DNA from: an uncultured Lachnospiraceae bacterium
GTDB lineage: Bacteria > Bacillota > Clostridia > Lachnospirales > Lachnospiraceae
DNA length: 64,000 nucleotides
NCBI GenBank assembly: GCA_910583835.1
Contig: CAJTYM010000001.1
Coordinates: 166,987-230,986, forward strand
Direction: 5' to 3'
In this document: positions 43,270-52,408 of the stretch, in pieces
Position numbering within the stretch: the stretch's first letter is position 1
How the letters are laid out: each line of letters opens with the position of its first letter
Notes under the pieces: model-generated
Database searches by the model: none
The model's input: the letters and a program-made list of their open reading frames with translations, nothing else
Told to the model about the DNA's origin: nothing
Translations under genes and position numbers: made by a program

Positions 43270-45891
43270 ATGGATAAAATACAGGCAAGCGCCGGAGGGC
43301 TGCAGTTTATTTTTACAGAGAAAGATTTCTATCCAGATGTTCAGGCAGCAGAATGTACCAAAGAGAATCAGGTTTGGCTGGAAAATTTCCAGCAGGACAG
43401 GTATGGTACGCTGTATCAGTTGGGATTTGGGGAAAGGGAGAAAAATTTAACAGCCACAGGCGGATACTTATACCTTTTATCGAGTACATATCTGAAAATG
43501 CTGACAAGTCTGCCGGAATTGGAAATTGCCAGAGAACAGGCGGCGCCAGAGCCGACAAAGGACCAAATAGAGAATTTGCTGCATGCAGTGCCTTTTGCCA
43601 TAGGTGCGGAGTATATTACGGAAAAATGGATTTGCAATATTTTTAAACGGCTGACGGAAGTGTTTGCAGAAGAGGTAGCAGCTTATGAGGGGACGGTAGA
43701 ACTGTACCTTACAGAAAAAAGCCAGCATCTCCATGTGCCGGAACGGATTTTTTTCCATTTGGTGGAAAGCAAGGAAGATGGATTTCCCTTTGCCTTTCTT
43801 GCAACCTATGCCACTACAGGGGAAGATGGCAAAGTGAAGCATGTACCGCTGAAATATGCTTTGACGGAGTATGGGAATGAGCGGGAAAAGCTTCTTGCGC
43901 TTTTATCCTGTTTAAACCGTGCAGCGGCGGTGTCGGAGCTGATTGCCGGATTTATGGAGCGGGGAGAAATGTTCCACCCTCTGCGTCTGACGGCAGAGGA
44001 AGCCTATGCCTTTCTGAAAGATATAGAGCAGATAGAAGAGACCGGGATTTTATGCCGTATTCCCAACTGGTGGAAGAAGAAATCCGCCCTGGTGTCGATG
44101 TCTGTGAGCCTGGGAGAGAAAAAACCATCCATGCTGGGATTTGACACGCTGGTTTCCGTGCAGCCGAAACTGACAGCAGACGGCATGGTTCTGACGGAAG
44201 AGGATATCCGTATGCTTCTGGCACAGACGGAAGGGCTTGCCTTGCTCAAAGGGAAATGGATTGAGGTAGACCACAGGAGGCTTCGGGAACTTCTGGCACA
44301 GATGGAGGAAGCGCCGGAGCAGGTAACGCTTTTGGAAGCCATGCAGATGGAGTTGGGCAATCCCGGAGGAAAAGCAGATGTAGGACCAATCATTTCCAAT
44401 GGCAAATGGCTGTCAGGGCTTTTGGCAAATCTGCGCAAACCAGACAATATACGCAAATTGGCCCTGCCCAAGAGTTTCCATGCCACCCTCCGACCTTACC
44501 AGAAGAGCGGCTATACCTGGCTGAATTATATGGACAAGCTGGGGTTTGGCGCCTGCCTGGCAGATGATATGGGGCTGGGCAAGACGGTACAGGTACTTGC
44601 CTATCTGGAAAAACTGCGTAAATCTAAGAAAAAAGCCCAGGCGCTTCTGGTAATTCCGGCATCCTTGCTGGGAAACTGGCAGAAGGAAGCGGAAAAATTT
44701 TCGCCGGAGATGGATGTGCTGCTGCTCCATGGGAAAACAGCGCCCAACCTTACGAAAATCTTCCAGGAACAGAAGTCCTTTCTGACAATTACTACTTATG
44801 GAATGGCAGCGCGGATCAAGGAACTGCAGGATGTGGAATGGGACTGTGTGGTGCTTGATGAGGCGCAGGCAATTAAAAACCCCGGCACCAAGCAGACCAG
44901 GGAGATTAAGAAGCTGAAATCCAGAATGCGTATCATCATGACCGGAACGCCGATAGAAAATGACCTCACGAACCTTTGGTCCCTGTTTGATTTTCTGAAT
45001 AAAGGGCTTTTAGGGGGTTCTGAGGAATTCCGTGAATACTGTAAAGAGTTGGAAGAACATCCCGAAGGGTATATGAAGTTAAAAACCATGGTATCTCCCT
45101 TTATGCTGCGGCGCGTGAAGACAGATAAGAACATTATTTCAGATTTGCCGGAAAAACTGGAGACGGTAGATTATGTGACCCTCACAAAGAAACAGATTGT
45201 CCTCTACCGCAAGGTGGTAGCGGATATGGAGCGGCTGATTCGGGAGACGGATGGGATAAAGCGCAGCGGAATTGTGCTCACGACTATCATGAAATTAAAG
45301 CAAATCTGCAACCACCCGGACCAATATTTGGGGCAGTCTGCCTATGCAGAGAAAGAGAGCGGTAAGCTGCAGCTTCTGAAAGAGCTCTGTGAAACTATTT
45401 TTGAGAAACGTGAACGTGTGCTTGTGTTTACGCAGTTTAAAGAAATCACTGAATATCTGGCAGATTTCCTGAACGGTATCTTCCATACGAAAGGCTATGT
45501 TCTGCATGGAGGGACGCCCGTGGCAAAGCGGGGGAAGATTGTAGAAGAATTTCAGGGAGAAAGTTATGTGCCTTTTTTGGTAGTTTCTGTAAAAGCCGGC
45601 GGGACAGGGCTGAATCTTACGAAAGCGAACCATGTGATACATTTTGACCGCTGGTGGAATCCTGCCGTGGAAAATCAGGCAACAGACCGTGCATTTCGGA
45701 TTGGCCAGAAGAAGAATGTCATGGTGCATAAGCTGGTCTGTGAAGGCACGATTGAGGAAAAGATTGATGCCATGATAAACTCCAAGAAAGAACTGGCAGA
45801 AAACGTCATAGGCTCCGGCGGTGAGAAGTGGATTACGGAAATGAGCAATGAGGAACTGATGTCCATGCTGCGGCTGGACATAGCAAAATAG
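43270..45891 (+). CDS. SNF2-family helicase/ATPase
   Basis: An 873-residue Swi2/Snf2 ATPase. The N-terminal 390 residues are a family-specific region without a recognisable SWIM zinc finger. The helicase core begins LRPYQKSGYTWLNYM. It has ADDMGLGKTVQVLAYL (motif I), VLDEAQAIKNPGT (II), TGTPIENDLTNLWSLFDFLNKGLLG (III), VFTQFKEIT and VSVKAGGTGLNLTKANHVIHFDRWWNPAVENQATDRAFRIGQ (V-VI). It translocates on double-stranded DNA; the biological role is unknown. AGGAG precedes the ATG. A SWIM-domain gene follows after 64 nt. Confidence 0.93.
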   Translation: MDKIQASAGGLQFIFTEKDFYPDVQAAECTKENQVWLENFQQDRYGTLYQLGFGEREKNLTATGGYLYLLSSTYLKMLTSLPELEIAREQAAPEPTKDQIENLLHAVPFAIGAEYITEKWICNIFKRLTEVFAEEVAAYEGTVELYLTEKSQHLHVPERIFFHLVESKEDGFPFAFLATYATTGEDGKVKHVPLKYALTEYGNEREKLLALLSCLNRAAAVSELIAGFMERGEMFHPLRLTAEEAYAFLKDIEQIEETGILCRIPNWWKKKSALVSMSVSLGEKKPSMLGFDTLVSVQPKLTADGMVLTEEDIRMLLAQTEGLALLKGKWIEVDHRRLRELLAQMEEAPEQVTLLEAMQMELGNPGGKADVGPIISNGKWLSGLLANLRKPDNIRKLALPKSFHATLRPYQKSGYTWLNYMDKLGFGACLADDMGLGKTVQVLAYLEKLRKSKKKAQALLVIPASLLGNWQKEAEKFSPEMDVLLLHGKTAPNLTKIFQEQKSFLTITTYGMAARIKELQDVEWDCVVLDEAQAIKNPGTKQTREIKKLKSRMRIIMTGTPIENDLTNLWSLFDFLNKGLLGGSEEFREYCKELEEHPEGYMKLKTMVSPFMLRRVKTDKNIISDLPEKLETVDYVTLTKKQIVLYRKVVADMERLIRETDGIKRSGIVLTTIMKLKQICNHPDQYLGQSAYAEKESGKLQLLKELCETIFEKRERVLVFTQFKEITEYLADFLNGIFHTKGYVLHGGTPVAKRGKIVEEFQGESYVPFLVVSVKAGGTGLNLTKANHVIHFDRWWNPAVENQATDRAFRIGQKKNVMVHKLVCEGTIEEKIDAMINSKKELAENVIGSGGEKWITEMSNEELMSMLRLDIAK

Positions 45892-45955
45892 AAATGTGAG
45901 GCTGCTGATAGAGGTTAGCGGGTAAATTAATTATGCGGACAGCGAGGACAAATAG

Positions 45956-46681
45956 ATGAGTAAATATTGGGACACAGGTTTTTATAGCCAGCCAAATGTG
46001 TCAGAATTGAAGAGAAATGCCGCGGCAAGCAGGAAGAAAGAGGAAAAAAAGGGCAATGTTCTGGAGCCGGTTGTAGTGCAGGGCAGGACGATTGTCAAAA
46101 ACTGGTGGGGCAAAGCATGGTGCAGCAATCTTGAGCAGTATGCCGATTATGAAAACCGCCTGGACAGGGGCAAGCGCTATGTAAGGACGGGCGCGGTGCT
46201 GGATTTAAAGATAAAAAAGGGCAAAATTCTCGCTCGTGTACAGGGGACGCGGAAATCTCCTTACAAAGTAGAAATTCGTATCAGTCCACTTTCGGAGGAA
46301 AAATGCCAGAACATTATTGAAAAATGCGGCAGGAAAATGGAAAATATCGAGGAACTGATGTCCGGGAACTTTCCTGTGGAGATGCAGGAACTTTTTCAGG
46401 GCAAGGATGGCTTTTTCCCGACTCCTCAAGAAATCAGTCTTCAGTGCAGCTGCCCGGACTGGGCGCTGATGTGCAAGCATGTCTCTGCCGTCCTTTATGG
46501 CGTGGGTGTGCGCCTGGACGAGCAGCCGTTACTGTTTTTTGAACTGCGCGGCATTGACGTGGGGCGTTTTATTGACGTAACACTTGCCAATAAGGTGGAA
46601 GAAATGCTTGCCAATGAAGGGAAGCCCAGTGACAGGATTATGGACGAAGCGGATATCAAGGGGCTGTTTGGGGTGTTGTGA
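45956..46681 (+). CDS. SWIM zinc-finger protein
   Basis: 241 residues. TIVKNWWGKAWCSNLEQYADYENRLDRGKRYVRTG and the zinc finger CSCPDWALMCKH (C-x-C-x7-C-x-H, near 162) define the SWIM family that is often encoded next to bacterial SNF2 ATPases. It probably binds DNA or protein as the partner of the SNF2 enzyme. The interval between the two genes (64 nt) suggests one transcript. Confidence 0.9.
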   Translation: MSKYWDTGFYSQPNVSELKRNAAASRKKEEKKGNVLEPVVVQGRTIVKNWWGKAWCSNLEQYADYENRLDRGKRYVRTGAVLDLKIKKGKILARVQGTRKSPYKVEIRISPLSEEKCQNIIEKCGRKMENIEELMSGNFPVEMQELFQGKDGFFPTPQEISLQCSCPDWALMCKHVSAVLYGVGVRLDEQPLLFFELRGIDVGRFIDVTLANKVEEMLANEGKPSDRIMDEADIKGLFGVL

Positions 46682-46863
46682 GTCTAAGGGAAAGGATGTA
46701 TGGAAATGTATTTTTGCCAAAATATAGATATATGTCGCGCAACAGCAAGAGAGATTATAACGATGTATCCTTTACAATTCCAGCTATGGCCAGACAAGTG
46801 TCTTTAAGCTCGGATTCAGACGGCATGAAATTTAAGGATGTGGACAGATTTGAATTCTGTTAA
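46678..46863 (+). CDS. Possible small protein after the SWIM gene
   Basis: A frame of 61 codons beginning with a GTG that overlaps the SWIM stop codon. An internal ATG at residue 7 (MYGNVFLPKYRYMSRNSKRDYNDV) has GGAAAGGA upstream. The composition is polar and unremarkable. I do not recognise it. Confidence 0.3.
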   Translation: MSLRERMYGNVFLPKYRYMSRNSKRDYNDVSFTIPAMARQVSLSSDSDGMKFKDVDRFEFC

Positions 46864-47328
46864 GACACCTTTTTAGCATTAGCTGTTATATTTTATTATT
46901 AAAATCTCCGTTAACCCCTGAAAACATTGAATTTATAGCAAGTGAGTTTGACTTTAGACTTTCCCTTGTGTTATATCCTTTTCCCTCATGTTACGAATCC
47001 TCAAAAGGAAAAAAACCTATAACATACAAGAATTCCCTAAAGGTTACAATGTAACAGCTATAGCAAATGAACGGAACTCGTTAGGATAACTGTATCCGCC
47101 GAAAAATGAAATATCCGTTTCTTAAAGATGCTCTCTGCTTCCATGTTCGTGAGTGAAATATTATTACCTTATCTTTCGTCTTACCGGTCGCAAATTGTCT
47201 AACTCTTTATTATATTTTGTCCAAAATTTCAAATTTCCAATAAATTACTTTGGCTTTCTACACCAAAAACATTAGTTGCAATGTCTTAAATTTATCAATA
47301 TAATGCGATGCCAGTTCATCCAGTCGTG
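46864..47328. other. Gene-free region left of the conflict operon
   Basis: About 465 AT-rich bases. I see no gene, tRNA or strong hairpin, only scattered short inverted repeats such as ggttac-aat-gtaac-like sequence near 47041. It probably contains a boundary of the inserted DNA. Confidence 0.5.
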
Positions 47329-48327
47329 CTACTTATAACAATATATACATCTTTTTATATCTACCTCATACTTTATATAAGTACTTTCCATTTCACATCC
47401 CAAAAGTCTTCCAATATAATCTAATGCTTCTTTATTCTCCATTACGCCTTGTGCTCCTAGGTAGCTACAGGTAAATGATGCTATCTTTTCTGCTTTATGC
47501 ATACATATATCAAGTACTTTTTTATCAATCCGAGCAGTTCTATATGGATATGTTTTTATAAATTCGTACAAAAATGCTGCTGTCATCCAGTCACCTGCAC
47601 CAGCACTGTCAAATACCAGTCTCCCATCCTGAGATTTAATATAGATCCAGTCTGACATTTGTCCATTTGCATTTTTGTATGAATACTTTACGCCTTCTCC
47701 TCCTAGAGAAATAATTAAAAGTTTCGTTTTTCCATCAGATAAATCATTTTTTAACTTTTCAATATTTTCATCGCTGCATCGCTCATTTGAAACTTTTAAT
47801 ATATCTGCCTCTTTCGCGTTTGTAACTAGGACCTTATAATTTCTAAAAGAATTGGGTTCATAACAATTCCAGCCTTTTTTATTATTCTCCTCTATCCATT
47901 TTATGCCACTTGATATTCTATCAAAATAAAACAGGTTTATTTCATCAAAAGAAGATGCAATTTTTTTAACATGGTTCGTTTGTGGCAACTTTAAGCTAAG
48001 CATATTCTTACCACATACCGGACAAATAGTCTTGAAGCAATGTCTGCCATTTTCAAGTTCCTCAGCGATTCTTGGCGCATCACATGAAGTATCACAGCAA
48101 TTAATTACCGCAATATTTCTTTTTCCCATTGCATTTTTCAACCACCTGCCATCTTTTCCAAGATAATTAGGCTGTATAAAGGAACAATTTATACCCATTA
48201 GTGCTAAAGCAGAAATAACGTTTGCTGCTGTTCCCCCCATAAAAAATTGATCCTTTTGATTCCTTTGTTTTATAATATCAATACACGAAAGCCCTGCTCC
48301 CAAAATCTTTAATTTATTAACATCCAT
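47329..48327 (-). CDS. PfkB-family sugar/nucleoside kinase with cysteine-cluster insert
   Basis: A ribokinase-like kinase of 332 residues (341 from the earlier ATG at 48354). In the longer numbering, GGTAANV (40-46) is the N-terminal substrate signature and DSAGAGDWMTAAF with GAGD (252-255) is the catalytic base region, so the enzyme should be active. An unusual insert at 86-114 holds six cysteines (86, 87, 91, 106, 111, 114), including a CPVCG knuckle that suggests zinc binding. Last gene of the operon. The ATG at 48327 lies 4 nt past the preceding stop. Confidence 0.82.
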   Translation of the reverse strand: MDVNKLKILGAGLSCIDIIKQRNQKDQFFMGGTAANVISALALMGINCSFIQPNYLGKDGRWLKNAMGKRNIAVINCCDTSCDAPRIAEELENGRHCFKTICPVCGKNMLSLKLPQTNHVKKIASSFDEINLFYFDRISSGIKWIEENNKKGWNCYEPNSFRNYKVLVTNAKEADILKVSNERCSDENIEKLKNDLSDGKTKLLIISLGGEGVKYSYKNANGQMSDWIYIKSQDGRLVFDSAGAGDWMTAAFLYEFIKTYPYRTARIDKKVLDICMHKAEKIASFTCSYLGAQGVMENKEALDYIGRLLGCEMESTYIKYEVDIKRCIYCYK

Positions 48328-48331
48328 CTTC

Positions 48332-49420
48332 TCACCAATCAAATTCACATTCATTCAAACACAAACAATATATTTTTTCCTTGGATTCATCATACTCGTC
48401 AGGCGATTCATATCCTTGATTTTCAACAATCACAATACCTGTCTTTATTCCATCTTTAGCTAATTCAATAACGGCAAGCAATATTCCCATATCAATCAGC
48501 TTACTTGACTGGGAGGAAAATGCATACCGAATATCCCTTGTTCCTTCATTATTCAATGCCTTCTCATAATATTTGACAGTATCATACAATTTCTCGGCTA
48601 CAATTGCAGGAGCATATTCAGGAACATAAATAATATTACGTTTTTCAATCTCCCTCTCTTTAAAAAGGACGGTTCCAAATTGCCGAAGTATATTTTCACT
48701 GCGCCTGACATCCATTGCCGGAAAAGGAACAATAGGACATATCTCCATTGGCCTTATGTAATCATATATAATATCAAACGCTCCTTTTTCATTCATGCCC
48801 AATGCAGGAAACCATATTGTTTCATCATCATCCGCTTCTGATAGCATCGAAAATGTGTTAAATCCCTGTAAATATTCCGCCGACTCGTCAACAATCTTCG
48901 GTTTAATCTTATTATCACATTCGCTGTTCTCACATACAATCAGGTACACTTTCTGACTATCATTTTTTATGTCCAAAATCCTTTTAATAATGCTATATCC
49001 GACCGCCCTTGGCATTGCACTCAAATCAACTATTATATTATCAAATAATCCTATTTTCTTCTTCGTTAAAAAAACTCGAACACTCTCAGAAACAACCAGT
49101 CTTCTTTTTCCTGATTCAACCTTATAGGATGGAGCATTTATCACTTCCCTCGCACTATTCTCACAAAGAATTTCAAATTGTTTTTCATTTTTATTACTTC
49201 TGGACTCATTTTTCTGGGAATCTGAATATCCCAATTTTTCATTATAATCAATCAGCCAAGTGGTAAGACACACATTCCTGCTTTTTAACAACTTTAATAC
49301 TTTGCAAGCTCTGGGATCAAACCCTTTCCCCAATATCAATAACGAATTTTCCTTTTTTTCAAAAAAATTCCCAACAATCTCATTTCCTTCCAGAAAAAGC
49401 AATTCCGAATGTCGTATCAT
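48332..49420 (-). CDS. Unrecognised operon protein (possible effector or processing enzyme)
   Basis: 362 residues, soluble, without membrane helices. The N-terminal half looks Rossmann-like: a beta strand LLILGKGFDPRACKVLKLL, a variable linker, then LFDNIIVDLSAMPRAVGYSIIKRIL and KVYLIVCENSE. The second half has IWFPALGMNEKGAFDIIYDYIRPMEICPIVPFPAMDVRRSENIL and IRYAFSSQSSKLIDMGILLAVIELA. I know no named family with this pattern. It is tightly packed between the AAA+ ATPase and the PfkB kinase, which implies a shared pathway. Confidence 0.7.
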   Translation of the reverse strand: MIRHSELLFLEGNEIVGNFFEKKENSLLILGKGFDPRACKVLKLLKSRNVCLTTWLIDYNEKLGYSDSQKNESRSNKNEKQFEILCENSAREVINAPSYKVESGKRRLVVSESVRVFLTKKKIGLFDNIIVDLSAMPRAVGYSIIKRILDIKNDSQKVYLIVCENSECDNKIKPKIVDESAEYLQGFNTFSMLSEADDDETIWFPALGMNEKGAFDIIYDYIRPMEICPIVPFPAMDVRRSENILRQFGTVLFKEREIEKRNIIYVPEYAPAIVAEKLYDTVKYYEKALNNEGTRDIRYAFSSQSSKLIDMGILLAVIELAKDGIKTGIVIVENQGYESPDEYDESKEKIYCLCLNECEFDW

Positions 49421-49426
49421 ATCATA

Positions 49427-51325
49427 TCACCACTCTACCCCTATCAAACTTAGCTGATTTTCTGTATTCTCATCCTGCCTATATAAACACATATTTTTAA
49501 GCTGCCTCATGTTACTCTTTTTCCACCCTCCATATGCCAATGGAAGACCAAAATACACGCATAGCCATCTGTTTAAATAAAAAACAACATGCTCTCTTTT
49601 GTCATTATCACGTCTCTCCAAATACTTCGAAGCCAGACACTTTCCCAGGATGTTAATTACCAGCTCAAACTCCTGATCATGAATTCCCTCCATAAGTTCT
49701 CTGGAACTGATTGCAAAGCCTGTATATGCACCACCATCATAAGAACCACATTCCCTTTTTCTTGATTTGATTCCCCAATCGGCTATATTAGATAAAAATG
49801 TCCTTATTAGTTCAATATCACTATATCTATAGTTCATGTCATCCCACATTTTCAAAACACTACTCTTTATTATATCGTTCTGCTCCTGTGCAGAAAGCTT
49901 TTTACTTTTTCCAGTGCCTAAAGTCTTAATCCGATATCCTTCCAAAATCTCCGCAGAAAAGTAAAGAAACTGTTCAATATTGTATGAAGAAAGATATTTA
50001 AGGCTCTTGATCCCATAATAATATGGCAGACCGCAATTAAAGCAAACGTAATACTTCGCCTTTGCCTTGTTTTCAGAATAAAAACTATTAATTTCATCCG
50101 CCTCCATTTGTATACCTAAATCAAGCGATAACTGTCCGCAATTTTTACGATTCTCAAGCATTTTCAGACATTCATAATACAATGTTCTTGTGTATATATC
50201 ATCCGCATATTCACTATCAATGTATTCTATCGCCTTAAAATATCGATTTATTCCCACCAGACTTTCTTTTATTGTCTTTACATATTTTGTTAATATGTCT
50301 TTACCATCAGCAATATCCAATTCGTTAGCCATACAATCTGAGAAAGCTCGCAAATTATTTAACCCCGCTTCTCGAACTCTCCTGTCTGCAATCCCCGAGA
50401 GGATGCATTCAAATGTATGTTTTCTATTTTTATCAGAAGACCAATAGTTATCTATAACGATATTAGGTGCATATGCCCTTCCCAGGCTTCCATCCATGGA
50501 AATAACCTGCTGATTACTTACTCCCTCCAGCCTTTGTCCAAACCAGACACCTCCCCGACTCTTTAATGTGTATACAGCCTCCGAAACATATTTTTTTTGG
50601 CTTTCAGTTAACTTGTGAAAATCATCCAAGATTAAAAGGCTTTTTTCAAAACATGGCTGTCCCCTATATATAATGTTACCTCCCTCAAAAAGCTTTATAA
50701 CAAGTAACGACAGATGTACAAAAGACAGATCTATCTGTTCCTCCCTTGAACTGTCCAGATATCTGCAAAGTTCCTTTTCCCCCTTGCAAGCCCATTGATA
50801 TGTTACATATGCATTGGAAAAATGCGCTTCTTCGCTTAACATTTCATCTGGTATCTTCTCAAAAGTTACCTGTTTCAAATCCTCTGTCTCTATATCCAAT
50901 AAAGTGCAAATGCTTCGCAAAAAAGCTATTGCTATTCTATAATTTAATAAAGCAAATAAAACTTGTTTTCTTCTCCCATTTTCAAACATTTCCTCAATGA
51001 TATCATAACCTCTTGCACATGAAAGCATCGCGCTAAGCAAAGTAACTTTTCCCTCATTAACTATTCCAAAATTCATCATATGTTTGACAATATCATCGTA
51101 CTTCTCCTGATTGTCCTTTTCACTAATTATATTTAAAATTTCCGGTGAAAATGCCCTAAACAGAGACGTTTTTCCGGCTCCCGGAGTACTAGAAACATAG
51201 CTTGCCATTTCAAAATTCTGATCTTCTATAATCTGCAGAACAGTTGAATCAAATAATGCCAGATACTCCTGTTCTTTATCTCTCTGTTCATGATTTTTTA
51301 TCAAAAATGGATTCTTCCATATCAT
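49427..51325 (-). CDS. ORC/CDC6-type AAA+ ATPase
   Basis: 632 residues. Walker A STPGAGKTS (46-54) and Walker B LLILDDFHKL (230-239) define an active P-loop ATPase. The start MIWKNPFLIKNHEQRDKEQEYLALF and the long helical C-terminal half resemble the family annotated as ORC-CDC6 AAA ATPases in predicted conflict systems (recollection, not a search result). A CFNCGLPYYYG segment may bind a ligand or metal. Its start overlaps the phosphoribosyltransferase-like gene by 4 nt. Likely the sensor or switch of the system. Confidence 0.75.
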   Translation of the reverse strand: MIWKNPFLIKNHEQRDKEQEYLALFDSTVLQIIEDQNFEMASYVSSTPGAGKTSLFRAFSPEILNIISEKDNQEKYDDIVKHMMNFGIVNEGKVTLLSAMLSCARGYDIIEEMFENGRRKQVLFALLNYRIAIAFLRSICTLLDIETEDLKQVTFEKIPDEMLSEEAHFSNAYVTYQWACKGEKELCRYLDSSREEQIDLSFVHLSLLVIKLFEGGNIIYRGQPCFEKSLLILDDFHKLTESQKKYVSEAVYTLKSRGGVWFGQRLEGVSNQQVISMDGSLGRAYAPNIVIDNYWSSDKNRKHTFECILSGIADRRVREAGLNNLRAFSDCMANELDIADGKDILTKYVKTIKESLVGINRYFKAIEYIDSEYADDIYTRTLYYECLKMLENRKNCGQLSLDLGIQMEADEINSFYSENKAKAKYYVCFNCGLPYYYGIKSLKYLSSYNIEQFLYFSAEILEGYRIKTLGTGKSKKLSAQEQNDIIKSSVLKMWDDMNYRYSDIELIRTFLSNIADWGIKSRKRECGSYDGGAYTGFAISSRELMEGIHDQEFELVINILGKCLASKYLERRDNDKREHVVFYLNRWLCVYFGLPLAYGGWKKSNMRQLKNMCLYRQDENTENQLSLIGVEW

Positions 51326-52407
51326 ACCAAACTCTCCTTATGCCTTGTAACTCGCGGAAACAGTGGATTTACCTCATCTTCCCATGAATACCATAAAACA
51401 GGAAATGAATTATTTGGCGTATTATGATAAATAACCAGTGGCAATGAACAATCGGAAAATCCCAGATAAGGTTCCTTACCCCTACCTATTTCAAAATGCT
51501 TATCAACAAAACTTTTCTTGCCTGTTGCTTTCATTTTATTGTAATTTTCAGCAAGAATTCTTTTCAGGTTTACATTCTGATCCATATCATACGGATTAAC
51601 CAACTGAATCGCATCTATTGTAATTGATACTTCTTTATCCGCAAAATACTCCATAACCTTTTTCCTCATATATTCAAGAGATTTGGCAGTAGACAGATAC
51701 AAAACAAGATGTATATCTATTCCTTTCACATGATATCCGACCTCACACAAACGTTTATAAAATTTATGTATTTTGCCATGCCATCCCTCCGTGTCTTTTC
51801 TTATATAACTATATCCGCTTCCCGAAAAATCATCAACCAGAAAGAACTTGTCAAATCCCATCTCCTGCCCCAATTCCTGTCTTAATTCATCCAACATTTC
51901 TTTTGCCTTATCATCAGAAAAATCATAATGTACAAATACCTGTTCATTGCTTAAGCCCGGATTTTGTCTTCTGAAAAAATCAATGTGCGCTCCATCGCTC
52001 AGTCCTAAAAAGAGTGATTTTCTTCTTACTAAAGAATATATCTGCCTACGTTTCTCTTTATCAAATATCCGTTCTCGATTGCAATATTCTTTCGTTCTAT
52101 TCATTATATAGTGTTTCATAATAATTGGATATGAATACTCAATTAGCTGGCGCATTTCTTCCTCAGAGATAAAAATCAGATTATCTTTTATAAAATTATA
52201 CATGCATTCCCTCTCTTGTGGTTTATCAAACTGCCTTAGCCAGAGAGCCAGACTTTCCACATAGCGCATCCCATGCGTATATTGTTGATAATCATCATAT
52301 TTAATTTCGGATATCGTTTGAATATCGGTCAGTTCATCCTTCAGTCGGTCAAGCTGCCAATCTGACATTATACTCTTTAAAATAGATTCAGCCAAATCAT
52401 TCTTCAT
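51322..52407 (-). CDS. Phosphoribosyltransferase-like protein (PRTase-CE type)
   Basis: 361 residues. FFLVDDFSGSGYSYIR (VDDFSGSG at 191-198) matches the PRPP-binding loop of type I phosphoribosyltransferases. GLSDGAHIDFFRR and VFVHYDFSDDKAKEMLDELR lie upstream in the same fold. The C-terminal part (DKHFEIGRGKEPYLGFSDCSLPLVIYHNTPNNSFPVLW) is typical of a conflict-associated PRTase family that occurs beside ORC/CDC6 ATPases. It could join a base or amine to PRPP, or break such a bond. One base separates it from the SIS-HAD gene. Confidence 0.75.
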   Translation of the reverse strand: MKNDLAESILKSIMSDWQLDRLKDELTDIQTISEIKYDDYQQYTHGMRYVESLALWLRQFDKPQERECMYNFIKDNLIFISEEEMRQLIEYSYPIIMKHYIMNRTKEYCNRERIFDKEKRRQIYSLVRRKSLFLGLSDGAHIDFFRRQNPGLSNEQVFVHYDFSDDKAKEMLDELRQELGQEMGFDKFFLVDDFSGSGYSYIRKDTEGWHGKIHKFYKRLCEVGYHVKGIDIHLVLYLSTAKSLEYMRKKVMEYFADKEVSITIDAIQLVNPYDMDQNVNLKRILAENYNKMKATGKKSFVDKHFEIGRGKEPYLGFSDCSLPLVIYHNTPNNSFPVLWYSWEDEVNPLFPRVTRHKESLV

Positions 52408-52408
52408 T

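Noticed and set aside
43313..45881. Long antisense ORFs inside the SNF2 gene
   Set aside because: Shadows of a strongly supported coding gene.
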